The translations under genes and the position numbers were made by a program. A stretch of DNA of 64,000 nt from DASRDR01 sp044867785 (GTDB taxonomy: Bacteria > Methylomirabilota > Methylomirabilia > Rokubacteriales > DASRDR01), in NCBI GenBank assembly GCA_044867785.1, contig JBIOVM010000116.1, positions 78,738 to 142,737 of the forward strand. The letters are read 5' to 3'. Below the pieces are notes generated by a model. It was given only the letters and a program-made list of their open reading frames with translations, did not search any database and was not told the DNA's origin. This document shows, piece after piece, positions 11,305 through 19,302 of the stretch (position 1 is the stretch's first letter; each line of letters opens with the position of its first letter).

Positions 11305-12441
11305 TCACCTGCCTCTCGACTCAGTGAGGAGCTCGACGAAGCGCCGGAACAGGTAGTGGGAATCGTGCGGCCCGGGGGCCGCCTCGGGGTGGTACTGGAC
11401 GGCGAACACCCGGAGGCTCCGGTGGCGCAGCCCCTCACACGTGCCGTCGTTCAGGTTGACGTGGGTGACCTCGAAGCCCGCCCCCGCGCCCGAGTCCGGG
11501 TCGACCGCGAACCCGTGGTTCTGCGAGGTGACCTCGATCCGCCCGGTGGCGAGGTCCTTCACCGGGTGATTCGCACCGTGATGGCCGAAGGGGAGCTTGT
11601 AGGTGCGCGCCCCCAGCGCGAGCGCCAGGATCTGCTGGCCGAGACAGATCCCGAACGTCGGCAATCGCTCGGCCAGCCGGCGCACCGACTCGACGAGATA
11701 CGGCACGCCCTCGGGGTCGCCGGGGCCGTTCGCCAGGAAGAGGCCGTCGGGCGCGAGCGCCAGCACCTCGTCGGCCGAGGCGAACGCCGGCACGACGGTG
11801 ACTCGGCAGCCTTCCGCTGTCAGCTGGCGCAGGATGTTCCGTTTGATGCCCGAATCGTACGCCACCACGTGGAACCGCGCCGGCGGCGGCGCCTCGTAGC
11901 CGCCGCCCGCCCGCCACACCGATTCGCGCCACTCGTACGGCGCCGCGCAAGAGACCTCCTTCACCAGATCTCGCCCGACCAGCCCCGGCGCGGCTTTGGC
12001 CTTGGCGACCAGGCTGCGGGGGTCCAGGTCGTCCGTCGAGATCACGCCCTCCTGGGCGCCGTGGTCTCGGAGGTGCCGCGTGAGCGCCCGCGTGTCGATG
12101 CCCTGGATCCCGACGATCCCGTGCCGGCACAGGTAGTCGTCCAGGGTCGCGGTCGCCCGCCAGGAGGACGCCACCGGCGAGGCCTCGCGAACGACGAATC
12201 CCTCGGCCCACGGCCGCCGGGATTCGGGGTCCTCCTCGTTCACGCCCGTGTTGCCGATGTGGGGATACGTCATGCAGACGATCTGCCCCTTGTACGAGGG
12301 ATCGGTGAGCACCTCCTGATACCCGCTCATGGCGGTGTTGAACACGACCTCGCCGACCGCCTCGCCGCGGGCGCCCAGCGGCTCGCCCTCGAACACGCGG
12401 CCGTCGGCCAGGGCCAGGATCGCGCGCCCGTCCCGCGTCAC
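11305..12441 (-). CDS. carA: Carbamoyl-phosphate synthase, small (glutaminase) subunit
   Basis: 378 aa. The N-terminal CPSase_sm_chain domain carries FNTAMSGYQEVLTDPSY. The C-terminal class I glutamine amidotransferase domain has the nucleophile Cys in TFGICLGQQIL and the His of the catalytic triad in VQYHPEAAPGPHD. It supplies ammonia from glutamine to CarB. The GTG start overlaps the pyrC stop (GTGA). Confidence 0.94.
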   Translation of the reverse strand: MTRDGRAILALADGRVFEGEPLGARGEAVGEVVFNTAMSGYQEVLTDPSYKGQIVCMTYPHIGNTGVNEEDPESRRPWAEGFVVREASPVASSWRATATLDDYLCRHGIVGIQGIDTRALTRHLRDHGAQEGVISTDDLDPRSLVAKAKAAPGLVGRDLVKEVSCAAPYEWRESVWRAGGGYEAPPPARFHVVAYDSGIKRNILRQLTAEGCRVTVVPAFASADEVLALAPDGLFLANGPGDPEGVPYLVESVRRLAERLPTFGICLGQQILALALGARTYKLPFGHHGANHPVKDLATGRIEVTSQNHGFAVDPDSGAGAGFEVTHVNLNDGTCEGLRHRSLRVFAVQYHPEAAPGPHDSHYLFRRFVELLTESRGR

Positions 12442-13742
12442 CGCTGGCCGTCCCCGGCGAGGATCCCGTCCCGCATGACGATGCGGCCGCCCACGACCGT
12501 CATCCAGGGCGCCCCGACGCACGCCCAGCCGCCGAAGGGGGTGTTCCGGGCCTTCGAGCGGAAGCGCGCCGGCTCGACGACGTGCTCGCGGGCGAGATCG
12601 AGGACCGTCACGTCGCCGGGCGCGCCGGCGGCGAGGCTTCCGCCCGGGAGCCCCAGCACGCGCGCCGGCCCCACCGTGAGCCGGGCGATCATCGTCGGCA
12701 GGTCGAGCACGCCCTCGCGCACGAGGTGCGTCAGGCAGAGGGCGACCGCGGTCTCCAGCCCGACGATCCCGTTGGCCGCGTGATCCAGCTCCACCTCCTT
12801 GTCGGTGATGGCGTGCGGCGCGTGGTCGGTCGCGATCGCGTCGAGGGTGCCGTCGGCGAGCGCCTCCCGGCAGGCCTCGACGTCGCGCTTGGAGCGGAGC
12901 GGCGGCGCCATCTTCGCGTTGGCGTCGTAGGACCGGAGCGCCTCGTCGGTGAGGAGGAGGTGGTGGGGCGTCACCTCGCCGGTGACCGGGACGCCGCGCG
13001 CCTTGGCGTCCCGGAGGAGCCGCACCGCGGCGGCGGTCGACACGTGGGCGATGTGAATCGGCGTCCCCGTCAGCTCGGCGAGCGCGATATCGCGGGCGAC
13101 CATGACCTCCTCGGCCGCCGCCGGGATCGCCCGGAGCCCGAGATCGGTCGACACGAAGCCCTCGTGCATCACGCCGCCCTCGGCGAGCGCGGCGTCCTCG
13201 GCGTGCGAGACGATCGGCCGCCCGAAGGCCTGAGCGTACTCGAGCGCCCGCCGGAGGAGCGCGGAGTTCATGACGGGGCGGCCGTCGTCGGAGTAGGCGA
13301 CGCACCCCGCCTCGGCCAGCTCGCCCAGCTCCGCCAGCTCGCGGCCCGACAGCCCTCGCGTCACGGCACCGATCGGGTACACGCGCACCGCGCCGCGGGC
13401 GCGAGCCTCGGCCAGGATGTAGTCCGTGACCGCGCGGGTATCGTTGACCGGCTCGGTGTTCGCCATGCACGCGACCGCGGTGAACCCGCCGGCGGCCGCC
13501 GCCCGGGTGCCGGTGGCGATCGTCTCCTTGTACTCCTGGCCGGGCTCCCGGAGGTGGACGTGGATGTCGATGAAGCCGGGCGCGATCACCCGCCCGCCGA
13601 CGTCGACGGTCTCCGCGCCCGCCGGGGCCTCGAGCCCCGGGCCGACCCGGGTGACGCGACCGGCCTGCACGAGCACGTCCCCGGGCCCGTCGATGCCGTT
13701 GCCGGGGTCGACGACGCGGCCGTTCCGGATCAAGAGGTCCAT
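12438..13742 (-). CDS. pyrC: Dihydroorotase
   Basis: 434 aa, class I (long) dihydroorotase of the amidohydrolase superfamily. It cyclises carbamoyl aspartate to dihydroorotate. The metal-binding motif DIHVHLREPG is near residue 60 and ATDHAPH near residue 305. The starting MDLLIRNGRVVDPG strand is typical. It begins 3 nt after the pyrB stop and overlaps carA, consistent with one operon. Confidence 0.93.
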   Translation of the reverse strand: MDLLIRNGRVVDPGNGIDGPGDVLVQAGRVTRVGPGLEAPAGAETVDVGGRVIAPGFIDIHVHLREPGQEYKETIATGTRAAAAGGFTAVACMANTEPVNDTRAVTDYILAEARARGAVRVYPIGAVTRGLSGRELAELGELAEAGCVAYSDDGRPVMNSALLRRALEYAQAFGRPIVSHAEDAALAEGGVMHEGFVSTDLGLRAIPAAAEEVMVARDIALAELTGTPIHIAHVSTAAAVRLLRDAKARGVPVTGEVTPHHLLLTDEALRSYDANAKMAPPLRSKRDVEACREALADGTLDAIATDHAPHAITDKEVELDHAANGIVGLETAVALCLTHLVREGVLDLPTMIARLTVGPARVLGLPGGSLAAGAPGDVTVLDLAREHVVEPARFRSKARNTPFGGWACVGAPWMTVVGGRIVMRDGILAGDGQR

Positions 13743-13745
13743 CGC

Positions 13746-14678
13746 TCAGGCCTCCGCACCCCGGCCGCCGACCAGGAGGAAGAGGATCGCCATGCGCACC
13801 GCGACCCCGTTCGCGACCTGGTCGAGGATCACCGAGTAGGGGCCGTCGGCGACCTCGGGCGCCATCTCGACCCCGCGGTTGACGGGACCGGGGTGCATGA
13901 TGAGCACGTCGTCCCTCGCCCCCCGGAGCTTCTCCAGCGTGAGGCCGTAGAGCCGCGAGTACTCGCGGAGCGACGGGATGAAGTGGCCGGCCATGCGCTC
14001 GTGCTGGAGGCGCAGCGTCATGATCACGTCGACGTCCCGAAGCGCGTCTTCGAGCCGCCGCGCGACCTTCACGCCCAGCTCCTCCACCCCGGGGGGGATG
14101 AGCGTCGGGGGGCCCGCCACCGTCACGCTCATCCCCATCTTGCGCATCCCGGCGATGTTGGAGCGCGCGACGCGGCTGTGGGCGATGTCGCCGACGATCG
14201 CCACCGACAGACCCTCGAGGTGCCCGCGCTTGTCCCGGATCGTGAGGAGGTCGAGGAGCGCCTGGGTCGGGTGCTCGTGCATCCCGTCGCCGGCGTTGAC
14301 GACCGAGCAGCGGAGCGCCCGCGCCAGCATGTGCGCGGCGCCCGAGGCCGCGTGGCGGATGACCACGCAGTCGGGGCTCATCGCCTCGAGGTTCCGGGCG
14401 GTGTCGACGAGCGTTTCCCCCTTGGCGACGCTCGACGACGAGCCGGAGACGTTGATGACGTCGGCCGACAGCCACTTGCCCGCGATCTCGAACGAGGTCC
14501 GGGTCCGGGTCGAGGGCTCCAGGAAGAGATTGACCACCGTCTTCCCGCGGAGCGCGGGCACCTTCTTGATCTCCCGGGACGCGATCTCCTTCATGGACGC
14601 GGCGCTGTCCAGGATCGTCTGGATCTCGCCGGGCTCGAGGCTCCGGATGTCCAGCAAGTCCTTGCGCGTGAGCCCCAT
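13746..14678 (-). CDS. pyrB: Aspartate carbamoyltransferase, catalytic chain
   Basis: 310 aa. The carbamoyl-phosphate-binding signature PSTRTRTSFE is near residue 55, and HPTQALLDLLT and MHPGPVNRG are also conserved. It makes carbamoyl aspartate. I chose the ATG at 14678 because GGGAGG lies at a good distance before it and family members begin there; an in-frame ATG at 14699 lies inside pyrR. No pyrI regulatory chain is present. Downstream dihydroorotase adjacency fits the PyrB-PyrC complexes known in some bacteria. Confidence 0.93.
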   Translation of the reverse strand: MGLTRKDLLDIRSLEPGEIQTILDSAASMKEIASREIKKVPALRGKTVVNLFLEPSTRTRTSFEIAGKWLSADVINVSGSSSSVAKGETLVDTARNLEAMSPDCVVIRHAASGAAHMLARALRCSVVNAGDGMHEHPTQALLDLLTIRDKRGHLEGLSVAIVGDIAHSRVARSNIAGMRKMGMSVTVAGPPTLIPPGVEELGVKVARRLEDALRDVDVIMTLRLQHERMAGHFIPSLREYSRLYGLTLEKLRGARDDVLIMHPGPVNRGVEMAPEVADGPYSVILDQVANGVAVRMAILFLLVGGRGAEA

Positions 14679-14688
14679 CGCTGCCTCC

Positions 14689-15249
14689 CTACGCGTCATC
14701 GGGTTGCTGGATGACCACGCGGTCCTGCCCGTCGTGCTCGCGGAGGAAGACCTGGACGGCCTCGCGGCGGGCGGTCGGCAGGTTCTTGCCCACGTAATCC
14801 GCCCGGATCGGAAGCTCCCGGTGCCCCCGGTCCACCAGGACCGCCAGCTGGATCATCCGCGGGCGACCGAGGTCCATGATGGCGTCGAGCGCCGCCCGGA
14901 TGGTCCGGCCCGTGTAGAGGACGTCGTCGATCAGGACGATCGTCCGGTCGGAGACCGGGAAGGGAATGTCCGTGCCCCGCAGCACCGGCGTCCCGTTCTT
15001 GAGCGAGAGGTCGTCCCGATAGAGCGTGATGTCGAGCGCCCCCACCGCCACCGGGTGACCCTCGATGCCCTGGAGGCGAGCGGCGATCCGACGGGCCAGC
15101 GCGACCCCGCGGGTCCGGATGCCCACCAGGGCGAGCCCCTCGGTCCCGCCCACCCGCTCCACGATCTCGTGGGCGATCCGGGTGAGCGCCCGGTCGATTC
15201 CCGGCTCGTCGAGGACTTGGGCCTTCTCGCGAAACGTCACGGCCGGCAT
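14689..15249 (-). CDS. pyrR: Bifunctional pyr operon regulator / uracil phosphoribosyltransferase
   Basis: 186 aa, normal for PyrR. The PRPP-binding motif IVLIDDVLYTGRTIRAA is near residue 100. The family binds a specific hairpin in pyr mRNA when UMP is high and lowers expression. That target hairpin is visible upstream at 15379-15412. The ATG at 15249 has no Shine-Dalgarno sequence of its own; a 44-codon leader frame ends just inside it, so pyrR is probably translated by re-initiation. The frame is also open further upstream, but the extension is unlike PyrR. Confidence 0.93.
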   Translation of the reverse strand: MPAVTFREKAQVLDEPGIDRALTRIAHEIVERVGGTEGLALVGIRTRGVALARRIAARLQGIEGHPVAVGALDITLYRDDLSLKNGTPVLRGTDIPFPVSDRTIVLIDDVLYTGRTIRAALDAIMDLGRPRMIQLAVLVDRGHRELPIRADYVGKNLPTARREAVQVFLREHDGQDRVVIQQPDDA

Positions 15250-15371
15250 GAGAAGGCGACCGCCGCGCAGGAGCCGCGGACCGGGGGGACGAGCGAAGCG
15301 GGGGCGCCGCCGGAGACGAAAAAGCCCTCCCCGGCATCGCGGGAGGGCATCGAGAGCGCGAGCGTCGTCAT
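15237..15371 (-). CDS. Putative 44-aa pyr leader peptide
   Basis: Starting at an ATG with a strong AAGGAG site (15383-15378), an open frame of 44 codons (MTTLALSMPSRDAGEGFF..., ending SCRP) runs across the terminator hairpin. It stops at a TGA that lies 8 nt inside pyrR, overlapping its ATG. Its ribosome site is the 3' arm of the PyrR-binding hairpin. The arrangement suggests that its translation controls both readthrough of the terminator and re-initiation at pyrR. Coding status is inferred from position, not from a known family. Confidence 0.5.
   Translation of the reverse strand: MTTLALSMPSRDAGEGFFVSGGAPASLVPPVRGSCAAVAFSCRP
15319..15348 (-). terminator. Intrinsic terminator / attenuator of the pyr operon
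   Basis: On the minus strand, GCCCTCCC pairs with GGGAGGGC across a 9-10 nt loop and is followed at once by five T residues (15323-15319). It lies between the PyrR-binding hairpin and pyrR, the standard position of a pyr attenuator. Confidence 0.8.
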
Positions 15372-15378
15372 CACCTTC

Positions 15379-15412
15379 TCCTTGTGAGCCTCGCGGGGCC
15401 CACTTAAAGGAG
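15379..15412 (-). promoter_or_regulatory. PyrR-binding RNA hairpin in the pyr leader
   Basis: Minus-strand RNA folds with an outer stem CTCCTT/AAGGAG, a purine-containing internal bulge, an upper stem GUGGG/CUCAC and a loop CCCCGCGAGG. This matches the conserved PyrR target (CNGNGAGG loop with flanking stem). It begins only a few bases after the predicted transcription start. The 3' arm is the ribosome-binding site of the leader ORF. Confidence 0.8.
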
Positions 15413-15424
15413 TCACCGCCCCGG

Positions 15425-15453
15425 ACTCTACGACCTGCGCTCCTCCGTGTCAA
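15425..15453 (-). promoter_or_regulatory. Sigma-70-type promoter of the pyr operon
   Basis: TTGACA (15453-15448) and TAGAGT (15430-15425) with a 17-bp spacer on the minus strand. The promoter is embedded in the last codons of the upstream carrier-protein gene. It would start transcription near 15418, immediately ahead of the PyrR hairpin. Confidence 0.75.
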
Positions 15454-15763
15454 GCGCGCCGCTGTTCTCGCGCGCGCCGCCGTTCTCGACGCGGATGCGA
15501 GGGTGCTTCGCGCGAATCAGCTCCGTGAGCGTCCACAGCGTCGAGAGAGCGCCATCGGCCAGGTCCCGCGTCGCGTCGAACGTGATGCCGAACTCCTCCT
15601 CGCAGGTGATGACCACCTCGAGCAGCTCCACCGAGTCCAGCCAGAAGCCGCCGCCGGAGAGCGCGTGGTCGGGGCCGATGCCCGGCGGCGTCCGGCTCGG
15701 CCCCGCCACGCGTGAAACCAGACCCCGGACCGCCTCCAGGAGGGGATCGGCGCCCCGGCTCAT
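15428..15763 (-). CDS. Acyl carrier protein-like phosphopantetheine carrier
   Basis: 111 aa with the phosphopantetheine attachment site in GFWLDSVELLEV (Ser44), followed by the helix II/III pattern EEEFGITFDATRDLADGALSTL typical of ACPs. The sequence TFDATRDLADGAL supports a standalone carrier rather than the housekeeping fatty-acid AcpP. It overlaps the AMP-ligase by 4 nt (ATGA), so the ligase most likely loads this carrier. The C-terminal tail after residue 95 is extended and polar. The substrate is unknown. Confidence 0.8.
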   Translation of the reverse strand: MSRGADPLLEAVRGLVSRVAGPSRTPPGIGPDHALSGGGFWLDSVELLEVVITCEEEFGITFDATRDLADGALSTLWTLTELIRAKHPRIRVENGGARENSGALDTEERRS

Positions 15764-17181
15764 GGCGCGACCACCCCGCCGAGCAGGGCGATGCACGCCC
15801 GGCGATCGGTCTTGCCGCTCGCGAGCCGGGGCAACGACCGCACGACCTCGACCGTCCGGGGCCACGACCAGGGCGGCAGCATCTCGGCGAGCTTCGTCCG
15901 CAGCGTCTCGACGGTGATCCCCGGCTCGCACTCGACCACCGCGCCGAACGACGGGCCCGCCAGGCCCTCGAGCGGGACGACCGCGGCGTCGGCGACCCCG
16001 GGGAGCGCCCGGAGGCTCGTCGCCACGAGGGCCAGGTTCACGAGCCGGTTCTCCCGGGTCCGGATGCAGTCGTCGACGCGACCGTGGAGCCGTAGCCGCC
16101 CATCGGCGTCCCGCGCGCCGAGATCCTGGGTCGGCCACCACGCATCAACCTCTCCGGGCCGGGAGACCGTCGGCGGGAAGCCGTAACCGGCCATCTGCCA
16201 GGGGCTCCGGATCCATACCCGGCCGATCTTCCCCAAAGGCAGCGGCGCCGCGGGGTGGTCACCGATTGCCACCTCGACACCGGGCAAGGGTCGGCCGACC
16301 GTGTCCGGGGCCACGGCCGAGGCCGGGGCGTCGTCGTGGGTCACGGGCCCGGTCTCGCTCGACGAGTAGCTCTGCCGGAGCGGCACGCCGAACCGATCCA
16401 CGAACCGGTCGAAGACCGCGCGCGAGATCGGGCTCGACAGGACGCAGACGGGCGGGGCGACCGCAGGCTCCGTGAGCGCACACCGTCCCAGCACGTCCGC
16501 GAAGTGCGGCGTCGCCCGCCAGCACTGGAAGTCCCCCATCGCGAGCGCCGCGAGCGCCGCGCGCGGGTCGACCGGGTCGAGGAGCCCGAAGGCGCCGCCG
16601 AGCAGCATGGCGTCCACCAGGTAGGTGAGCCCCTGCCCGGACGTGATCGAGACGCCGATGAGGATGCCGGCCCCCGGTCGGAGCCGCATGGCGTCACCAC
16701 GAGCCGTCACCGCGGTGCACAGCCCCGACATCGGCCGGAACACCGGTCGAGGAGCGCCGGTGGATCCTGAGGTGAAGAGGACGACACCGGGGGACCGCAG
16801 GAGTGCGAGAGGCGGCGGATCTCCCCGGGCGGGCCCGGGCTCCGGCATCACGATCGGCCGCAGGCCGATCTTCTGCGCGTCCGCGCCGAGGTGCGCCAGC
16901 GAGGGGGGAAGCACGACCGCCGTGTCGGCCGGCACCGCGGGATCGGTACGCCACGCCCGGGGATCCGGCGCCAGAAGGACGAGCGGCGAGGGGAGCGCGG
17001 TCAGCGCCGCGAACAGCGCGATGCCGTCCGGCGTCGCCGGGAGCGCGGCCCCGACCAGCGGAGCGCAGTCCCCCAGCGCCTCGCGCGCCGCCGCGTGCCA
17101 GCGTCGCGCCATCGCGTCCAGCTCGTCCCCCGACCGCCAGCGGCCACGGTGGAGCACGCGGGGCACGACGGGCTGGCGCAC
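15760..17181 (-). CDS. AMP-dependent acyl/aminoacyl ligase (ANL superfamily)
   Basis: 473 aa. The P-loop-like core motif FTSGSTGAPRP is at residues 136-146. YSSSETGP matches the A5 region, RLRLHGRVDD the A7/A8 hinge, and LPRLASGKTDRRA the A10 motif with its catalytic Lys. It would activate a carboxylate as the adenylate and pass it to the adjacent carrier protein. No condensation, ketosynthase or thioesterase gene is nearby, so the product cannot be named. GTG start; 10 nt separate it from the DUF429 gene upstream. Confidence 0.82.
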   Translation of the reverse strand: MRQPVVPRVLHRGRWRSGDELDAMARRWHAAAREALGDCAPLVGAALPATPDGIALFAALTALPSPLVLLAPDPRAWRTDPAVPADTAVVLPPSLAHLGADAQKIGLRPIVMPEPGPARGDPPPLALLRSPGVVLFTSGSTGAPRPVFRPMSGLCTAVTARGDAMRLRPGAGILIGVSITSGQGLTYLVDAMLLGGAFGLLDPVDPRAALAALAMGDFQCWRATPHFADVLGRCALTEPAVAPPVCVLSSPISRAVFDRFVDRFGVPLRQSYSSSETGPVTHDDAPASAVAPDTVGRPLPGVEVAIGDHPAAPLPLGKIGRVWIRSPWQMAGYGFPPTVSRPGEVDAWWPTQDLGARDADGRLRLHGRVDDCIRTRENRLVNLALVATSLRALPGVADAAVVPLEGLAGPSFGAVVECEPGITVETLRTKLAEMLPPWSWPRTVEVVRSLPRLASGKTDRRACIALLGGVVAP

Positions 17182-17191
17182 ATGCGCGACT

Positions 17192-18106
17192 CTAGAGGAG
17201 GGCGTCCACTTCGGTCAAGGCGCGCGCGCTCGCTCTCGTCTCGACCGTGATGCGGCCCCGAGTCGCGGGAACCCCGAGGATCCAGCCCTCGCGGGCGGCC
17301 TCGGCGGGCAGCGTCCTTCGGTCCAGTAGTGGCCAGCGTCCCGACGCCATCTCGATCCCGGCCGCCAGCGCGTCGATCGCATGGTCGGACGTCGCCGCGA
17401 CCCGTCGGAGCGCGGGCCGAAGGGGAACCCTGTGCCGGCCGAGCGCCCGGACGTAGCGCCGCCGCGCGGCGGCGTCGCTCTTGACCACACCCGCGAGGGC
17501 CAGGCGCGGCCAGATCTCGGCCAGCACGAGCGAGGCGCCGGCCAGGTCCTCGAAGGGCCACACGCGAACGGTCGGCGCCTGCGACTTCAGCGCGGCGAGC
17601 GCCGCGATGCCGGTGATGGCCGCCTTCCCGACCTGGCGGGGGCCCACGAACCCATCGCGCAGCGCCCGGAGGGGCGATTCGGCGCGCGAGGTCGCCGGGA
17701 GGCGCTCGACCCGTCGACGCGTCCGGTGATCCCGATCGGCGCCGCACTCGCCCCACCAGCGGGCGCACCGGTCGATGTGGGCCTCGATGTCCGGAGGCGT
17801 CGCCCGGCGCGCCATGTAGTCGAGCAGCGCGCCGAACTCGCGCACGCCCAGGGCATCGAGGAACGGCGTCGCGTAGGCGAAGGGGAAGTCCAGGCCCACC
17901 AGCGTCGGCACGCCGTCGCCGGCGCGCTCGGCCAGCCAGGCGACCGTCTCACGTCGATCGAGGCCGCGCGCGAGGACCGTCACCCGGCAGGCGCCGTCGT
18001 GCCGCTCGACGACACAGCGGGCGATGGCGCGCCGCTGCGCGGAGGGCAGGCGGGCGCCCGACCAGTCGATCGCGATGAACCGCGCGAACGACGAGCTCGC
18101 CCGCAT
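17192..18106 (-). CDS. DUF429 family protein (predicted RNase H-like nuclease fold)
   Basis: 304 aa. The N-terminus FARFIAIDWSGA, followed by LVGLDFPFAYATPFLD, matches the DUF429 family, which is predicted to adopt an RNase H-like fold with acidic residues on the first and fourth strands. A later PVRVWPFEDL-type segment (TVRVWPFEDLAGA) and a C-terminal SDHAIDALAAGI acidic site agree with this. Biochemical role unknown. It starts 8 nt after the cyclase-like gene and is probably in one transcript with its neighbours. Confidence 0.75.
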   Translation of the reverse strand: MRASSSFARFIAIDWSGARLPSAQRRAIARCVVERHDGACRVTVLARGLDRRETVAWLAERAGDGVPTLVGLDFPFAYATPFLDALGVREFGALLDYMARRATPPDIEAHIDRCARWWGECGADRDHRTRRRVERLPATSRAESPLRALRDGFVGPRQVGKAAITGIAALAALKSQAPTVRVWPFEDLAGASLVLAEIWPRLALAGVVKSDAAARRRYVRALGRHRVPLRPALRRVAATSDHAIDALAAGIEMASGRWPLLDRRTLPAEAAREGWILGVPATRGRITVETRASARALTEVDALL

Positions 18107-18114
18107 GGCGAGCG

Positions 18115-18786
18115 TCAGTCGAGGATCGCGATCGCGCGGGCCGGCGCGCCGTCGCCGCCGTCGAGCCGGAGGGGGAGCGCGACGAAGCGGACCCGGTTGC
18201 GTCCCAGCTGGTCCAGGTTCGTCAGGTACTCGATGACGCCGATCCCGGCCGGGAAGAACGTGTGGTGGGTGGCCCATTCTTCCGGGGCGATCGATCGCGC
18301 TACGCCGGTCACGAGCTCCCGGATGGGCCGGTCCGGCGGATAGTCGTAGCCGACCGCCTTGACTCCGCGCTCCACCAGCCAGCGGCACGCCGCGGCGCTC
18401 GTCCACGGCGCCTCGCTCCAGAACGGCAGCGTCTCCCAGGAGCGCTTCCGCGGCCAGTCGGTCCGGAGGAGCGCGATGTCGCCCCGCCGGACGTGCTCCG
18501 CCCGGGCCTCGAGGTCGGCCGCGTCCACCGCCGTGTTCGCCCCGACGTGGGTGAGATCGACCACCGCCGCATCGCCCACCCAGGTCTCGAGCGGCATCCG
18601 GTCGACCGTGGTCCCGCCGCGAACGAAGTGGCTGAAGCCGTCGCAGTGGGTGAAGCCGTGGCCGGGCATGGCGAGTCGGCTCGACCGGAACGGGTGTGAC
18701 GGATCTTCGAAGTCCGAGAGGACGGTCACTTCCGTCTTCCAGCGAACGTGCGGGCGTATGGGCAGCGACAGGTCGACGATGGTCAC
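18115..18786 (-). CDS. Cyclase family protein (kynurenine formamidase-like)
   Basis: 223 aa. The family metal-binding motif HGxxHxDxxxH is visible as GHGFTHCDGFSHF near residue 42, and the N-terminus IVDLSLPI is standard. Members hydrolyse N-formylkynurenine or related amides with a divalent metal. The genes around it are not tryptophan-degradation genes, so the substrate is open. GTG start; 2 nt after the MOSC stop. Confidence 0.85.
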   Translation of the reverse strand: MTIVDLSLPIRPHVRWKTEVTVLSDFEDPSHPFRSSRLAMPGHGFTHCDGFSHFVRGGTTVDRMPLETWVGDAAVVDLTHVGANTAVDAADLEARAEHVRRGDIALLRTDWPRKRSWETLPFWSEAPWTSAAACRWLVERGVKAVGYDYPPDRPIRELVTGVARSIAPEEWATHHTFFPAGIGVIEYLTNLDQLGRNRVRFVALPLRLDGGDGAPARAIAILD

Positions 18787-18788
18787 CG

Positions 18789-19295
18789 TCAGCCCCCGAG
18801 GCCGGCCGCGAGGTGTCGGGTGACCTCGGCCGGCGTCACCCGCACGGCCGCGTCGCCGGTCGCGATCTCCCCCGGCACCAGGACCCGCGCGTAGACCCGG
18901 CTCCATCCCGGGTACCGCTTCTGGGAGACGCGGGAGTACGCCCCGTCGAGGAAGGCCGCCCGGACGTTGGCACAGGGGCTTGTGAACCGGGTGATCTGCA
19001 CCAGCACCTCCTCGCCCAGTCGGAAGAGGTCGTCCGGCCGGACGCTCACCCAGTCGAGCTCCGCCACGGTCAGGTTCTCGCCCAGGGCGCCGGGCTCGAC
19101 CGGATGGCCCTCGGCCTGGAGCGCCTCGATCCGCTCGATCGAGTAGAGGCAGAGCGCGCGATCCGGCCCCCCGTGCAGCCCCGTGTTCCGGTGGCCGTCC
19201 CCCTCGATGCCGAGCGGCGTGACGCGGGCGCGGGCGACGGGACGCTTCGGCACGCCCCCCGGGGATACGTTGATCTGGACGATCCGCCCTCGCAT
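18789..19295 (-). CDS. MOSC domain-containing protein
   Basis: 168 aa consisting of one MOSC domain: GLHGGPDRALCLYS near residue 40, PGALGENLTV near 68, and a Cys in the TSPCANVR loop (near residue 108), the usual position of the sulfur- or molybdenum-cofactor-binding Cys. MOSC proteins handle sulfur carried by molybdenum cofactor or related ligands. It sits 7 nt after the alcohol dehydrogenase gene and just before the cyclase. Confidence 0.87.
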   Translation of the reverse strand: MRGRIVQINVSPGGVPKRPVARARVTPLGIEGDGHRNTGLHGGPDRALCLYSIERIEALQAEGHPVEPGALGENLTVAELDWVSVRPDDLFRLGEEVLVQITRFTSPCANVRAAFLDGAYSRVSQKRYPGWSRVYARVLVPGEIATGDAAVRVTPAEVTRHLAAGLGG

Positions 19296-19302
19296 CGCCC
19301 CG

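Noticed and set aside
11305..14475. A 1056-codon open frame on the minus strand
   Set aside because: Only its last 378 codons are a protein (CarA). The rest is Arg/Gly-rich shadow of pyrC and pyrB, which are read in other frames.
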